Assembly (NCBI GenBank): GCA_005885125.1
Contig: VAXU01000162.1
Span: 1 to 36,869 of the forward strand
From: Actinomycetota bacterium
Lineage (GTDB): Bacteria; Actinomycetota; Thermoleophilia; Gaiellales; Gaiellaceae
Length of the DNA stretch: 36,869 nucleotides
Direction of reading: 5' to 3'
Part shown: piece after piece, positions 8,609 through 16,681 of the stretch
How positions within the stretch are numbered: position 1 is the stretch's first letter
Layout of the letters: each line of letters begins with the position of its first letter
Notes under the pieces: model-generated
What the model saw: only the letters and a program-made list of their open reading frames with translations
What the model was told of the DNA's origin: nothing
Databases searched by the model: none
Made by a program: the position numbers and the translations under genes

Positions 8609-9140
8609 CTCTCTTGACTCCCGCGTTCTTCGTTGGACCGAGCACCATGACCATGTTCCGACCGTCGAGGAGCGGCTGGGACTCGATCTGTCCGATCTCC
8701 CCCACGTCCTCCGCCAGCCGCATCAGCAGGTCCCGCCCACGCTCCGGATGTGACGTTTCCCGTCCACGGAACATGATCGTGACCTTGACCTTGGCGCGCT
8801 GGTTGAGGAAGCGCTCCACGTGGCCCTTCTTCGTGTTGTAGTCGTGAACCCCGATCTTCGGCCTGAGCTTGATCTCCTTGACGTTGATCTGCGTCTGGTG
8901 CTTCCGTGCGAGCTTGGCCTTCTGCTCCTGCTCGTACCTGTATTTCCCCCAGTCCATGACCTTGGCGACGGGGGGATCCGCCTGCGCGGCGACCTCGACC
9001 AGGTCGAGGTTCTTCGAGAAGGCGTACTCGAGGGCGTCGCGCGTGGGTTTGATGCCGAGTTGCTCGCCGCCTTCGCCGATCAGCCGTACCTGCGGAGCCC
9101 GGATCGCCTCGTTGATGCGATCCTGCGGCTGCTGGGGCAT
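8493..9140 (-). CDS. infC: Translation initiation factor IF-3 with extended C-terminal tail
   Basis: From ATG 9140 the protein is 215 residues. The N-domain ([23 protein letters not shown]...[32 protein letters not shown]) and C-domain ([65 protein letters not shown]) are both complete. IF-3 keeps 30S subunits free and checks start codons. The usual end of the protein is at GPTKN. Here about 40 further Gln/Glu/Ala-rich residues are encoded and overlap rpmI by 116 bases. The start is uncertain: a TTG at 9176 would add 12 Arg/Pro-rich residues, and neither start has a clear Shine-Dalgarno site. Confidence 0.93.
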   Translation of the reverse strand: MPQQPQDRINEAIRAPQVRLIGEGGEQLGIKPTRDALEYAFSKNLDLVEVAAQADPPVAKVMDWGKYRYEQEQKAKLARKHQTQINVKEIKLRPKIGVHDYNTKKGHVERFLNQRAKVKVTIMFRGRETSHPERGRDLLMRLAEDVGEIGQIESQPLLDGRNMVMVLGPTKNAGVKRDAENENVQQRQEAVQGNGERQAAAPARHEEPQPGEEVA

Positions 9141-9218
9141 GCGGTCGGGAGGGCCTGGGCGTCTCCTCGGCCTCAAAGAGCAATCACCAAGCTAGCTTCG
9201 ATCCTTTCTCTGGAATGA

Positions 9219-9309
9219 CAAAAACCGCTGCAAGCAGCGGCCCGGGTTCCTCGTCGTTCACGACTCGGTTCAACCGTCCCGGAGCTCAATCGCTCGGGCG
9301 GTGAGGAAC
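9219..9309 (-). promoter_or_regulatory. Structured leader RNA ending in an intrinsic terminator, upstream of infC
   Basis: Read on the minus strand, the thrS-infC gap folds as an outer stem (GTTCCTC from 9309-9303 with GAGGAAC from 9252-9246) enclosing two hairpins. Hairpin one has arms 9301-9292 and 9286-9274 (CCGCCCGAGC with GCTCCGGGACGG, one or two bulges). Hairpin two is GTCG-TGAA-CGAC at 9264-9253. The fold is followed by CCCGGG and then CCGCTG-CTTG-CAGCGG with a TTTTT tract (9240-9220). The infC gene starts about 80 bases later. This is the place where L20-responsive leaders control infC-rpmI-rplT in other bacteria. The terminator could equally be the end of the thrS transcript. No T-box consensus was seen. 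Confidence 0.5.
9220..9240 (-). terminator. Intrinsic terminator or attenuator between thrS and infC
   Basis: On the minus strand a 6-bp stem (CCGCTG/CAGCGG) with a CTTG loop is followed directly by TTTTTG. It lies 92 bases after the thrS stop and about 80 bases before infC. Confidence 0.7.
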
Positions 9310-9332
9310 GTGGGCGCTCCTGCTTGGCAGAG

Positions 9333-11213
9333 CTACAGGGTAGCAAGCTCCTGACGAAGCTTTGCAAGCCCGATCGTGGCCTGCTCGCCGCCCCGCTTCC
9401 GGACTGCAAGCGACTCGTCGGACTCCCTGTCCCCGTAGACGATCACGTACGGGATCTTCTCCAGCTCGGCGTCCCGGATCCGGCGGCCGACCGTTTCGTC
9501 CCGGTCGTCGACGTCGACGCGATACTCGCCGAGCTGATCGCGAAGCCGGTCGGCGGCCGCTCGATGATCCTCCCCGACCGGGATCACCCTGATCTGCACC
9601 GGCGCGAGCCAGAACGGGAACGCGCCGGCGTAGTGCTCGATCAGGATTCCCATGAAGCGCTCGAGCGAGCCGAGCAGAGCTCGGTGGATCACGACCGGGT
9701 GGTGCTCACGGTTGTCGGCCCCCATGTACGTGAGGCCGAATTGCATCGGCATCTGGTAGTCGAGCTGGATCGTTCCCATCTGCCACGGGCGGCCCAGCAC
9801 GTCGGTCATGTGCAGGTCGATCTTCGGCCCGTAGAAGGTCCCTTCTCCCGGGCTGACCACGTACTCCATGGCATGCCGCTTCAGTGCCTGCTCCAGCGCG
9901 GCCTCCGCCACGTCCCACTGCTCATCCGTCCCCAGTCGCTTGTCGGGTCGCGTGGAGAGCTCCGCGCGGGCCACCATCCCGAACCGGTCGTAGAGGGTCT
10001 TCGCGAAGTCGATCATCCCGTCGATCTCGTCCTGGATCTGATCCTCCGTGACGAAGACGTGTGCGTCGTCCTGCGTGATGTGACGGACACGCAGAAGGCC
10101 GTGAAGCGTCCCGCCCGGCTCGTCTCGATGCAGAGTCGACGACTCCGCGTACCGGATCGGCAAGTCGCGGTAGGACCTCAGCTCGGAGCCGAAGAGCAGC
10201 ATGTGGCCGGGGCAGTTCATCGGCTTCAGCGCCATCCGCTCCTGGTCGCCCGTCTCGACGAAGAACATGTTCTCCTTGTAGTTGTCGTAGTGCCCCGATG
10301 TGTTGTACGTCTCGATGTCGTAGAGCAGCGGCGTCTTCACCTCGGAGTAGCCGCGTTTCAGGTTCTCGCTCCGGCGCAGATCCTCGAGTGCGTTCCAGAT
10401 CACCATCCCCTTCGGATGCCAGAACGGCGAGCCGGGTGAGTGCTCGCTGAGGTGGAAGAGGTCGAGCTGCCGGCCGAGTCGGCGGTGGTCGCGCTTCCGA
10501 GCCTCCTCGAGCTGCGCGAGGTACGCGTCGAGATCGTCCTTCGAGTAGAACGCCGTCCCGTAGATCCGCGTGAGCTGCGTGTTCTTCTCATCGCCGCGCC
10601 AGTACGCGCCGGCGAGGCTCGTCAGCTTGATGGCCTTGATCGGCTTCGAGTTCTGCAGGTGCGGCCCGCGGCAGAGGTCGGTGAAGTCTCCCTGCGTATA
10701 GATGGAAATCGGTCCCTCCGCCGTGTCGACGAGCTCGACCTTGTAGGGCTCGTCCTCCTCGAGGAAACGCTGCTTCGCCTCGGCGGCAGACACCTCTTCA
10801 CGCTGCCACTCGCGTCCTTCCTCGAGCTCGCGCATGATCTCCGCCTCGATCCTCGGCAGATCCTCCTCGCGGATCGGCTCGGGGAACTCGAAGTCGTAGT
10901 AGAACCCGTTCTCGATCGAAGGGCCGATCGCGATCTTCACGCCGGGGTACAGACGCCGGACGGCCTCGGCGAGCAGATGCGCGGACGAGTGGCGGAGCAC
11001 GGCTAGCGCATCCGGGTCCTGTTTGTCGCGCGTCGTCAGGATCTGGATCGGCTGGCCGTCCTGGAGCGGCAAGCGCAGGTCCTGGATGCGCCCGTTCGAG
11101 CGGACGAGCACGGCCTGCTCGGCGAGCTTCGGCCCGATCGCGCGCGCCGCGTCGAGCCCGGTCGCGCCGTCGGGGAGCTCGAGCTCGGAGTTGTCGGGAA
11201 GAACGACCTTCAT
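9333..11213 (-). CDS. thrS: Threonine--tRNA ligase
   Basis: This 626-residue class II synthetase charges tRNA-Thr. Domains in order: TGS (residues 1-61, MKVVLPDNSELELPDGATGLDAARAIG); second additional/editing domain with HSSAHLLAEAVRRLYPG and FTDLCRGPHLQNS (about 65-225); and the catalytic core with MALKPMNCPGHMLLFGSELRSYRDLPIRYAE, DEPGGTLHGLLRVRHITQDDAHVF, and HPVVIHRALLGSLERFMGILIEHYAG. The C-terminal anticodon-binding domain (FWLAPVQIRVIPVGEDHRAAADRLRDQLGEYRVDVDDRDETVGRRIRDAE) closes it. Length and order are normal. No T-box leader is visible: only 30 bases separate it from the MFS gene. It sits at the head of the infC-rpmI-rplT block. Confidence 0.96.
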   Translation of the reverse strand: MKVVLPDNSELELPDGATGLDAARAIGPKLAEQAVLVRSNGRIQDLRLPLQDGQPIQILTTRDKQDPDALAVLRHSSAHLLAEAVRRLYPGVKIAIGPSIENGFYYDFEFPEPIREEDLPRIEAEIMRELEEGREWQREEVSAAEAKQRFLEEDEPYKVELVDTAEGPISIYTQGDFTDLCRGPHLQNSKPIKAIKLTSLAGAYWRGDEKNTQLTRIYGTAFYSKDDLDAYLAQLEEARKRDHRRLGRQLDLFHLSEHSPGSPFWHPKGMVIWNALEDLRRSENLKRGYSEVKTPLLYDIETYNTSGHYDNYKENMFFVETGDQERMALKPMNCPGHMLLFGSELRSYRDLPIRYAESSTLHRDEPGGTLHGLLRVRHITQDDAHVFVTEDQIQDEIDGMIDFAKTLYDRFGMVARAELSTRPDKRLGTDEQWDVAEAALEQALKRHAMEYVVSPGEGTFYGPKIDLHMTDVLGRPWQMGTIQLDYQMPMQFGLTYMGADNREHHPVVIHRALLGSLERFMGILIEHYAGAFPFWLAPVQIRVIPVGEDHRAAADRLRDQLGEYRVDVDDRDETVGRRIRDAELEKIPYVIVYGDRESDESLAVRKRGGEQATIGLAKLRQELATL

Positions 11214-11240
11214 GAGCAGGCAGGATACGGAACAGCCGAA

Positions 11241-11265
11241 GGGTCAGACCCGCTGGGTCTGACCC
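11241..11265. repeat. Nested inverted repeat overlapping the MFS stop codon
   Basis: GGGTCAGACCC (11241-11251) and GGGTCTGACCC (11255-11265) are perfect reverse complements separated by GCT. Each arm is itself an odd palindrome (GGGTC-N-GACCC). The right-hand base of the MFS stop codon lies inside the left arm, and the repeat encodes the last residues of that protein. No T-tract follows on the minus strand, so it is not a standard terminator for the MFS gene. It may be a REP-like or protein-binding element. Confidence 0.6.
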
Positions 11266-12314
11266 ACTTTTGGCTCGCGCGGAACGCCGAGCAAGAGCGC
11301 TACTGGCGCGAGCAACACGAGCCAGAAAGCGTCGTGTAGCCCGAAGCGCGCCGCGAGCAGGCCGACGGCGAGCGGCAACGCCGAGCCGAGTAGCCCCGTG
11401 ACTGTGCTGATTCCCATCGCCGTGCCGCTCAGACCCGGCAGCTCCGCGTACAGACGTCCCTTCGCCACCGGGTACCAGCCTGAGTGCAGGGCGCCGACGA
11501 CGCCGATCAACACAAGCTTTGGCCACAATCCGCCGACGAGCTGGAAGAGCGGGAACAGGACCGCGACCGCGACTGCAGTCGCGCGGATATACGTCGTTCC
11601 CGGGACGCGGCGCAGCACGCGGAGGAGTACGAGGTTCCCGATGAGATCCGCGCCGGTCCACGCGGCGACCACGAGCGCGGCCGTCGTCGCCGAGACGCCG
11701 ACGACGTCGACGAAGTAGAGCGCCAGATATCCGTACAGGACGTCGCCGCCGAGATCCTGGAGCTCGAGCACGGCGAGCCAGCGCAGGACCTCGCGCCGGC
11801 GCAGCGCGGCGAGAGCCGTCCGAAACCCCGCGCGCTCGGCACGTCCCTCGAACGCGAATCTCCGCACCAGCAGCGTCAGCGCGAGCGCGACTGCCCCCAG
11901 GCCGACGAACGTCCAGCGCCAGGAATGTGTCGCCGCGAACAGGAGGGGCCCGGCGGCGACACCGAACGACCCGGCGAGGGTCCAGCGCGCCATGTTGCGT
12001 TCGCGCGAACGCGGATCGAGATCCATGAGCGTCGCCTGCGAGAGGCTGACGAACGCGCCCGAGGACGGGAAGGCGAGCAAAAAAGCTGCGAGGAGCAGCC
12101 CAAAACCAGGCGCAGCGGCTGCAAGCAGGAGCGCGGCCGCGAATCCGATTCCGCCGGCGACGATAAGCGCGCGCCGGCGGCCGAGGTCCCCGAGCACCCC
12201 GATCGCGGGCTCGAGCACGAGCGACGCAAGCCCAGGAATCGACAGCAACAGACCGACCTGTGTGTACGACAGAGACAGGTCGTGCCGGATGGCCGGCCAC
12301 GCGGCCTCGCGCAC
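11244..12314 (-). CDS. MFS transporter, start unclear
   Basis: This is a multi-pass membrane protein of at least 356 residues with about eleven hydrophobic segments and the family's loop 2-3 motif (GVLGDLGRRRALIVAGG). Substrate unknown; the shape resembles drug/sugar efflux MFS proteins. GTG 12314 is the first canonical start, but the frame remains open for 20 codons upstream and reads FALVLLGIELFDELVFG before it. That is a convincing first half of transmembrane helix 1 with the acidic residues common there. No ATG, GTG or TTG exists in that extension; CTG at 12350 would work. Either a non-canonical start is used or the 5' end has been altered. The gene is followed by thrS after 30 bases. Confidence 0.8.
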   Translation of the reverse strand: MREAAWPAIRHDLSLSYTQVGLLLSIPGLASLVLEPAIGVLGDLGRRRALIVAGGIGFAAALLLAAAAPGFGLLLAAFLLAFPSSGAFVSLSQATLMDLDPRSRERNMARWTLAGSFGVAAGPLLFAATHSWRWTFVGLGAVALALTLLVRRFAFEGRAERAGFRTALAALRRREVLRWLAVLELQDLGGDVLYGYLALYFVDVVGVSATTAALVVAAWTGADLIGNLVLLRVLRRVPGTTYIRATAVAVAVLFPLFQLVGGLWPKLVLIGVVGALHSGWYPVAKGRLYAELPGLSGTAMGISTVTGLLGSALPLAVGLLAARFGLHDAFWLVLLAPVALLLGVPREPKVGQTQRV

Positions 12315-12381
12315 CCCGAAGACGAGCTCGTCGAAGAGCTCGATCCCCAGGAGGACGAGCGCAAAGCTACGGAATCACGGG

Positions 12382-12753
12382 CTAGCGCGCGTCATCGTCC
12401 ACAGTATCCACAACCGCATCGCGGAATTCCACAGGTGCACGCAACCAGTAGCTCTCGCGCATCCATTCGAGCGCCGTTTGCAGCGATTCTTCGTCGGTGA
12501 CGCGCGCGGTTATCCACCCGTACCGCCCGACGTAACTCGCGCGACGCACGTGCGGGAGCATCAGCGCGATCTCGCGCTCCTCGGGCGTCACCTTCACCGT
12601 CAATTCGCACTCGCATTTATCGTCACGATGCGTCATCATCGCGAACAGCTTGTTGTCGCCCACCTTGAAGACCGGGAATCCCCACGGCGAGTCTTCGTAT
12701 GTCGACGGGAATGACAGCGCAAGCGCGCGCATGCGGTCCGAAGCGCACGTCAT
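12382..12753 (-). CDS. MmcQ/YjbR family protein
   Basis: This small 123-residue protein has the YjbR/CyaY-like fold signature: MRALALSFPSTYEDSPWGFPVFKVGDNKLFAMM near the N-terminus, then CECELTVKVTPEEREIALMLPHVRRASYVGRYGWITARV. The C-terminal helix (ESLQTALEWMRESYWLRAP) is also typical. These proteins are thought to bind DNA or small ligands but have no settled role. Start ATG 12753 keeps the usual short lead-in; ATG 12732 is an alternative, and neither has a clear ribosome binding site. The gene is divergent from the CBS-domain gene with about 70 bases between starts, so the two may share a regulatory region. Confidence 0.85.
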   Translation of the reverse strand: MTCASDRMRALALSFPSTYEDSPWGFPVFKVGDNKLFAMMTHRDDKCECELTVKVTPEEREIALMLPHVRRASYVGRYGWITARVTDEESLQTALEWMRESYWLRAPVEFRDAVVDTVDDDAR

Positions 12754-12810
12754 GATGCAATTGTGTCGTTTCGGCGTGCACGGCGCAGGGAACCGTCGCG
12801 GCGAAGGCGG

Positions 12811-12825
12811 CAAGGAGGAGACATG
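12811..12825 (+). promoter_or_regulatory. Strong ribosome binding site and orphaned start codon
   Basis: CAAGGAGGAG (12811-12820) lies 2-8 bases ahead of ATG 12823. The frame from this ATG is only 19 codons long and out of phase by one base with the CBS protein. The quality of this site is the main evidence that translation once began here. Confidence 0.7.
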
Positions 12826-12847
12826 GGTCAGAGCATCCGGGACAATC

Positions 12848-13240
12848 ATGACTTCGAACCCACAGACGGTCGAGCCGAGTAAGACGGTCGTCGATGCGGC
12901 GCGAATCATGACGCAGGAGGACGCAGGGGTTGTGCATGTAACAGAGAACGGACGCCTGACCGGCATGGTCACCGACCGCGACATAGCGATCCGTGTCGTT
13001 GCTGAAGGCAAGGACCCGAAGTCGATCACCGTCCGCGAGGTTGCATCGACGAATCTCGTCACCATTGATCTCGAGCAGGATCTCGACGAAGCTTTGCGCT
13101 CGATGGCAAAGCGTCAGGTTCGTCGCCTGCCGGTGGTCATGGAGGACGGCCGGCTGGTGGGAGTCGTCGCACAAGCCGACGTCGCCCGCCAAGGGCACGA
13201 CACGCAGACCGGCCAGGTCGTACAGGAAATCTCCCAGTAG
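12848..13240 (+). CDS. CBS-domain pair protein with probable 5' frameshift
   Basis: Two tandem CBS domains fill 130 residues: MTSNPQTVEPSKTVVDAARIMTQEDAGVVHVT...LTGMVTDRDIAIRVV and VREVASTNLVTIDLEQDLDEALRSMAKRQVRRLPVV...LVGVVAQADVA. CBS pairs bind adenine nucleotides and act as energy sensors. The ATG at 12848 lacks a ribosome binding site. A perfect AAGGAGG followed by ATG at 12823 encodes MGQSIRD, which would join IMTSNP to give the family-typical SIRDIMTSNP if one base near 12844 were absent. As written, that frame stops at 12882. So the gene is either frameshifted, mis-sequenced, or starts poorly at 12848. It is followed after 8 bases by the histone-like gene, suggesting an operon. Confidence 0.85.
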   Translation: MTSNPQTVEPSKTVVDAARIMTQEDAGVVHVTENGRLTGMVTDRDIAIRVVAEGKDPKSITVREVASTNLVTIDLEQDLDEALRSMAKRQVRRLPVVMEDGRLVGVVAQADVARQGHDTQTGQVVQEISQ

Positions 13241-13248
13241 GAGGGCTC

Positions 13249-13893
13249 ATGGAGAGTTACCCATTCAGCAGTACGTCGGAGCCGCCCGAGCAGCAGGAGT
13301 CGCCGGGCGAGCCGACGCAAGAGGTGCAGCAACAGCCGGAGGAAGAAGGCGTGGAGAAAGTCCGCGCCGCACGGCCGCGCCGCCGGCGCAAGGCCGCCTC
13401 GGCAGCTCGTACTACACGCGCGCGTACCGGCACCCGCCGGAAGAAGGCGACAACAGCCCGCAAGAAGACGGGCACGCGGAAGAAGGCGACGACCGCCCGG
13501 AAGAAGACGGGCACGCGCCGGAAGACCACCGCCCGCAAGGCAACCACGCGCCGCAAGAAGAGCACGACGTCGCGCGCCCGCAAGACCGGCACGCGCCGGA
13601 AGAAGGCCACGACCGCCCGGAAGAAGACGGGCACACGCCGGAAGGCAACCGGCGCACGCAAGAAGACGGCCACGCGTCGCAAGACGACGGCCCGCAAGAA
13701 GACCGGCGCGCGGAAGAAGGCGACGGGCGCCAGGAAGAAGACGGGTACCCGCCGGAAGGCGACGGGCGCACGCAAGAAGACGGCCACGCGTCGCAAGACC
13801 ACGGCCCGCAAGACCGGCACGCGCCGCAAGGCGACAACGGCCCGCAAGGCGGGCACGCGCCGCCGCACGACGCGGCGCCGCGCCAAGAAGTAG
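13249..13893 (+). CDS. Histone H1-like Lys/Arg/Thr/Ala repeat protein
   Basis: This 214-residue protein has two parts. Residues 1-36 are acidic and Gln/Pro/Glu-rich (EQQESPGEPTQEVQQQPEEE). From about residue 43 to the end it is a dense array of degenerate 7-14 residue repeats of the type KKTGTRRKATTAR and ARKKTATRRKTT, with almost no residues other than Lys, Arg, Thr, Ala and Gly. Such tails occur in bacterial H1-like nucleoid proteins, which bind DNA through charge. A ribosome binding site (AGGAGGG) lies 5 bases upstream. The gene is probably co-transcribed with the CBS gene and ends at a strong terminator. The array reflects DNA-level repeats, so length may vary between strains. No globular DNA-binding domain is seen. 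Confidence 0.8.
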   Translation: MESYPFSSTSEPPEQQESPGEPTQEVQQQPEEEGVEKVRAARPRRRRKAASAARTTRARTGTRRKKATTARKKTGTRKKATTARKKTGTRRKTTARKATTRRKKSTTSRARKTGTRRKKATTARKKTGTRRKATGARKKTATRRKTTARKKTGARKKATGARKKTGTRRKATGARKKTATRRKTTARKTGTRRKATTARKAGTRRRTTRRRAKK

Positions 13894-13915
13894 GAACAAC
13901 GTCCTCCTGAGAAGA

Positions 13916-13947
13916 GAGAAAGGCCCCGCGATCGCGGGGCCTTTCTC
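13916..13947. terminator. Bidirectional intrinsic terminator
   Basis: A perfect 32-base palindrome: left arm GAGAAAGGCCCCGCGA, right arm its exact complement. Runs of A and T at the flanks of the stem make it usable on both strands. It lies between the convergent histone-like gene (ends 13893) and the first subtilase (ends 13970). Confidence 0.9.
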
Positions 13948-13969
13948 GTTGTGGAGCTCCGCGCGCGGG

Positions 13970-16681
13970 CTAGGGCCGCGCGAGCGTGATCGGAGGTGAC
14001 GTGAAGGTCTCCCAGTCGGCTGGGTTGCTCTCGTCGCCGAGCGCCTTGAGGACGCTGAGCTTGAGGACGTACGTCCCGTTGGGGACGACCTTCCGCTTGT
14101 TGTTGCCGTTGTCCTGTCCGCGGGTGCCGTCCCAGTCGAACTCGAAGAACGACGTGGCGGTCGAGTTCCGGGGCAGGAACTCCTCCTTGTCCGCATAGTT
14201 GAACACCGGGTGCACGGGCGAGCCGTTCGCGTTGTACACCTGGACGTTCAGCTTCCGGACCTGGTGGTTCAGGTGGAACAGCAGGATCGGGATGTCGCTC
14301 CCCTGCAGCGTGAAGGTCGCCCCCGCCGCCCCGAGGCGCTGGATCCCGCCGCCGAGGCAGGCATCCGACCCGCCGGCCTTGAGCTGGAACACCGCCGGCA
14401 GCCTGCAATTGGCCGCGGTCAGCACTGGCAGCGACTGGTAGTCGCCGAAGAACCCGACGTACGGAACGCGGAGGGTGACGCCGCTGCCCCGCGGGGTCAG
14501 CACGACGTACCCGCCGTACAGGCTCTTGTCACGGAGCCCGGGATTCGCCGCGATGTTCACGTCGACCGTGGCGCTCCCACCCGCCGGCACCGTCAGGCTC
14601 GGCGAACTGAAGGTCGCCGCATTCGTGAGTCCTGTGAGGTAGGTGAAGGTGAACGGGTACACGGCCGCCGGATTCGTCGACGGACCGGTTGCGATCGTCG
14701 ACAGGCTGGACAGGTCGTACGTGACCGCCGAAGTGCCGCTGTTCGTGACCGTCAGCTGCTGAGACCCGCCGTTGCCCTCGCCGAGGGAGATCTTCGACGG
14801 CGTGACCCACGCGGGCGTCGTGACCGCGTCGACCACGTTGGCCATGCCGGCGCCCTGCCGCCACGTCGGCTCGAGCCCGTTCAGGGCAGTGTTCTCGCCC
14901 TTCGGGGAGGCCGTGTTCATCAGCAGAGTCCGCACCTGCGACGCCGCGATGTTCATGTTCTTCGCCTGGAGGATCAGCGCGGCGAGCCCGGCCACGTGCG
15001 GCGAGGACATCGACGTGCCGCTGATCGTGTTGTGACCGCCGAACTGCTGATGCGGCCACGTCGAGTAGATCTGCCCACCGGGCGCGCCGATATCCGGCTT
15101 GAGCGTGAGCTCGGCGTCCGTGCCCCACGAGCTGAAGTCGGAGATCAGGCCGGCCGTCGGAAGCGGCGTTGCCGTGGTCAGCGCAGTCCACGTCAAGGTC
15201 GAATCGACGGCAAGGCCGTTGAAGATCGTCGTGCCGTCGGCGGCCGTGATGAAGACCACCGGGATCGTGATCGGGACGGCACCTGCGACCGTCGGCGTGA
15301 CCGTCCCGGGCTGGTTGTTGTACAGGACAAGTGCGATTGCGCCTGCGTTCTGTGCCGTCTGCGCTTTGATGGCGAAGCCGCAGGTGCCGCGGCGGATGAA
15401 CGCGATCTTGCCGACCAGGCTTCCTGCCGGCAGCGCCACGCATCCATCATTCGGCGTCGCGGGCGTTCCTGTGAACTGGATCGGGCCGCCGCCGCTGGTC
15501 GGAGCGGCAGGAGCCGCCGCTGCGCGGTTGTACCCGTACAGCTTCGAGCCGACCTGGAACGCGGCCTGGGTCGCCTTGAGATTGTCGAACGACGCGACGC
15601 CGATGACCTTCTTGCCGACGCCGGGCGAGCCCGCCGACCAGAGCTGGCCGCCGTTCACGCCGCTGTTGCCGATCGACGCGACGACGACGACGCCCTTGTC
15701 GACGAGGTTGTCCGAGGCGACGGCTTCCGGCGACTCCGGCCAGTTGCTGAACGCCGAGCCGATGCTCATGTTCAGGACGTCCGCGCCGTCCTTGAGCGCC
15801 TGCTGCATCGCCGCGATCATCACGTCGGTATCTGTCGAGCCGTTGCAGCCGAAGACGCGATATGCGAGCAGCTTTGCTCCCGGCGCGACGCCGACGACCT
15901 GGCCCTGGGCCTGATGTCCGCGACCGTCGGCCGCGGCAATGCCGGCGACGTGCGTGCCGTGGGCCGCGTCCGACGTGCCGAGCCCGGCTGCCTCCTGCGC
16001 GTCGGCGACGTTCGGGTCGCACGGCGCCGGGTCGTTGTCCGGATGCGGGACCGGCTGAAAGGCCGGGCTGGACGGACTCGCGTTGTAGCTGTCGCCCACG
16101 AGGTCGAGGCCCCCGCGAACCTTGCAGTTCGGGCCGACCGCGGTGCAGTTCCCCAGTTCGGGGAGCGTGTAGTCGACGCCGCTGTCCATGATTGCGATCG
16201 TCACGCCCGAGCCGTCGAGGCCGAGCTCGTTCTGCGCGATGTCGGCTCCGGTCTGCGTGATCGCGTTCGCGAGGTCGATTCCCTCGCCGCCCCCCGAGCG
16301 CGGATCCGGCAGCGACACCGTGTGGACCGGAAAGACTGCCTTCACGCCTGGAACGGACTGCACCGCCGCGACCTGCGACCGCGGCACCGACACCGAGAAG
16401 CCGTTCCAGAGCGTGTCGAACGAATACCGCTCGGTCAGATTGATGCCGGCCGCAGCGGCGTTTGCCTTGAACGCCTTGTGCTCGGCCTTGAGCGTCGCGT
16501 CGCTCGTCCCCTTGACTGCGGGCGGGCTGGCGAGCTCGACGAACCATGCTGTGGCGGACTCGTTGCTGTCGCCACCGACGAGACCGCCCGCGGAGCCGCC
16601 GGCACCTCCCGCCGCCGGCGCGACCAGCATCGCACCCGCACAGAGCAGCCCGATAGCGAGCTGCAGACTCCTCTTGAGCAT
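13970..16681 (-). CDS. Secreted subtilisin-family (S8) serine protease with PA domain
   Basis: This 903-residue precursor starts at ATG 16681, chosen because GGGGAGAGGGA precedes it and a signal peptide begins there (LKRSLQLAIGLLCAGAMLVAPAAG). An inhibitor I9-type propeptide follows (residues about 45-126, AWFVELASPP...GVKAVFPVHTV). The catalytic triad is visible: Asp166 (IMDSGVD), His241 (AHGTHVAGIAA), Ser557 (SGTSMSSPHVAG), with oxyanion Asn339 (SIGNSG). A PA domain (about 400-500, GKIAFIRRGTCGFAIKAQNAGA) is inserted before the Ser, as in cucumisin- and C5a-peptidase-like proteases. After residue 600 come beta-sandwich (Fn3-like) domains and a region ending PITLARP. No anchor is seen, so it is likely released. 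It is a paralog of the next gene. Confidence 0.92.
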   Translation of the reverse strand: MLKRSLQLAIGLLCAGAMLVAPAAGGAGGSAGGLVGGDSNESATAWFVELASPPAVKGTSDATLKAEHKAFKANAAAAGINLTERYSFDTLWNGFSVSVPRSQVAAVQSVPGVKAVFPVHTVSLPDPRSGGGEGIDLANAITQTGADIAQNELGLDGSGVTIAIMDSGVDYTLPELGNCTAVGPNCKVRGGLDLVGDSYNASPSSPAFQPVPHPDNDPAPCDPNVADAQEAAGLGTSDAAHGTHVAGIAAADGRGHQAQGQVVGVAPGAKLLAYRVFGCNGSTDTDVMIAAMQQALKDGADVLNMSIGSAFSNWPESPEAVASDNLVDKGVVVVASIGNSGVNGGQLWSAGSPGVGKKVIGVASFDNLKATQAAFQVGSKLYGYNRAAAAPAAPTSGGGPIQFTGTPATPNDGCVALPAGSLVGKIAFIRRGTCGFAIKAQTAQNAGAIALVLYNNQPGTVTPTVAGAVPITIPVVFITAADGTTIFNGLAVDSTLTWTALTTATPLPTAGLISDFSSWGTDAELTLKPDIGAPGGQIYSTWPHQQFGGHNTISGTSMSSPHVAGLAALILQAKNMNIAASQVRTLLMNTASPKGENTALNGLEPTWRQGAGMANVVDAVTTPAWVTPSKISLGEGNGGSQQLTVTNSGTSAVTYDLSSLSTIATGPSTNPAAVYPFTFTYLTGLTNAATFSSPSLTVPAGGSATVDVNIAANPGLRDKSLYGGYVVLTPRGSGVTLRVPYVGFFGDYQSLPVLTAANCRLPAVFQLKAGGSDACLGGGIQRLGAAGATFTLQGSDIPILLFHLNHQVRKLNVQVYNANGSPVHPVFNYADKEEFLPRNSTATSFFEFDWDGTRGQDNGNNKRKVVPNGTYVLKLSVLKALGDESNPADWETFTSPPITLARP

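Noticed and set aside
11214-11240. T-box leader ahead of thrS
   Set aside because: Only 30 bases separate thrS from the MFS gene, leaving no room for a T-box, and no T-box consensus was seen nearby.
13430-13880. Repeat array as a possible CRISPR
   Set aside because: The repeats are codon-phased within a Lys/Arg-rich gene with a good start and stop, without uniform spacers.
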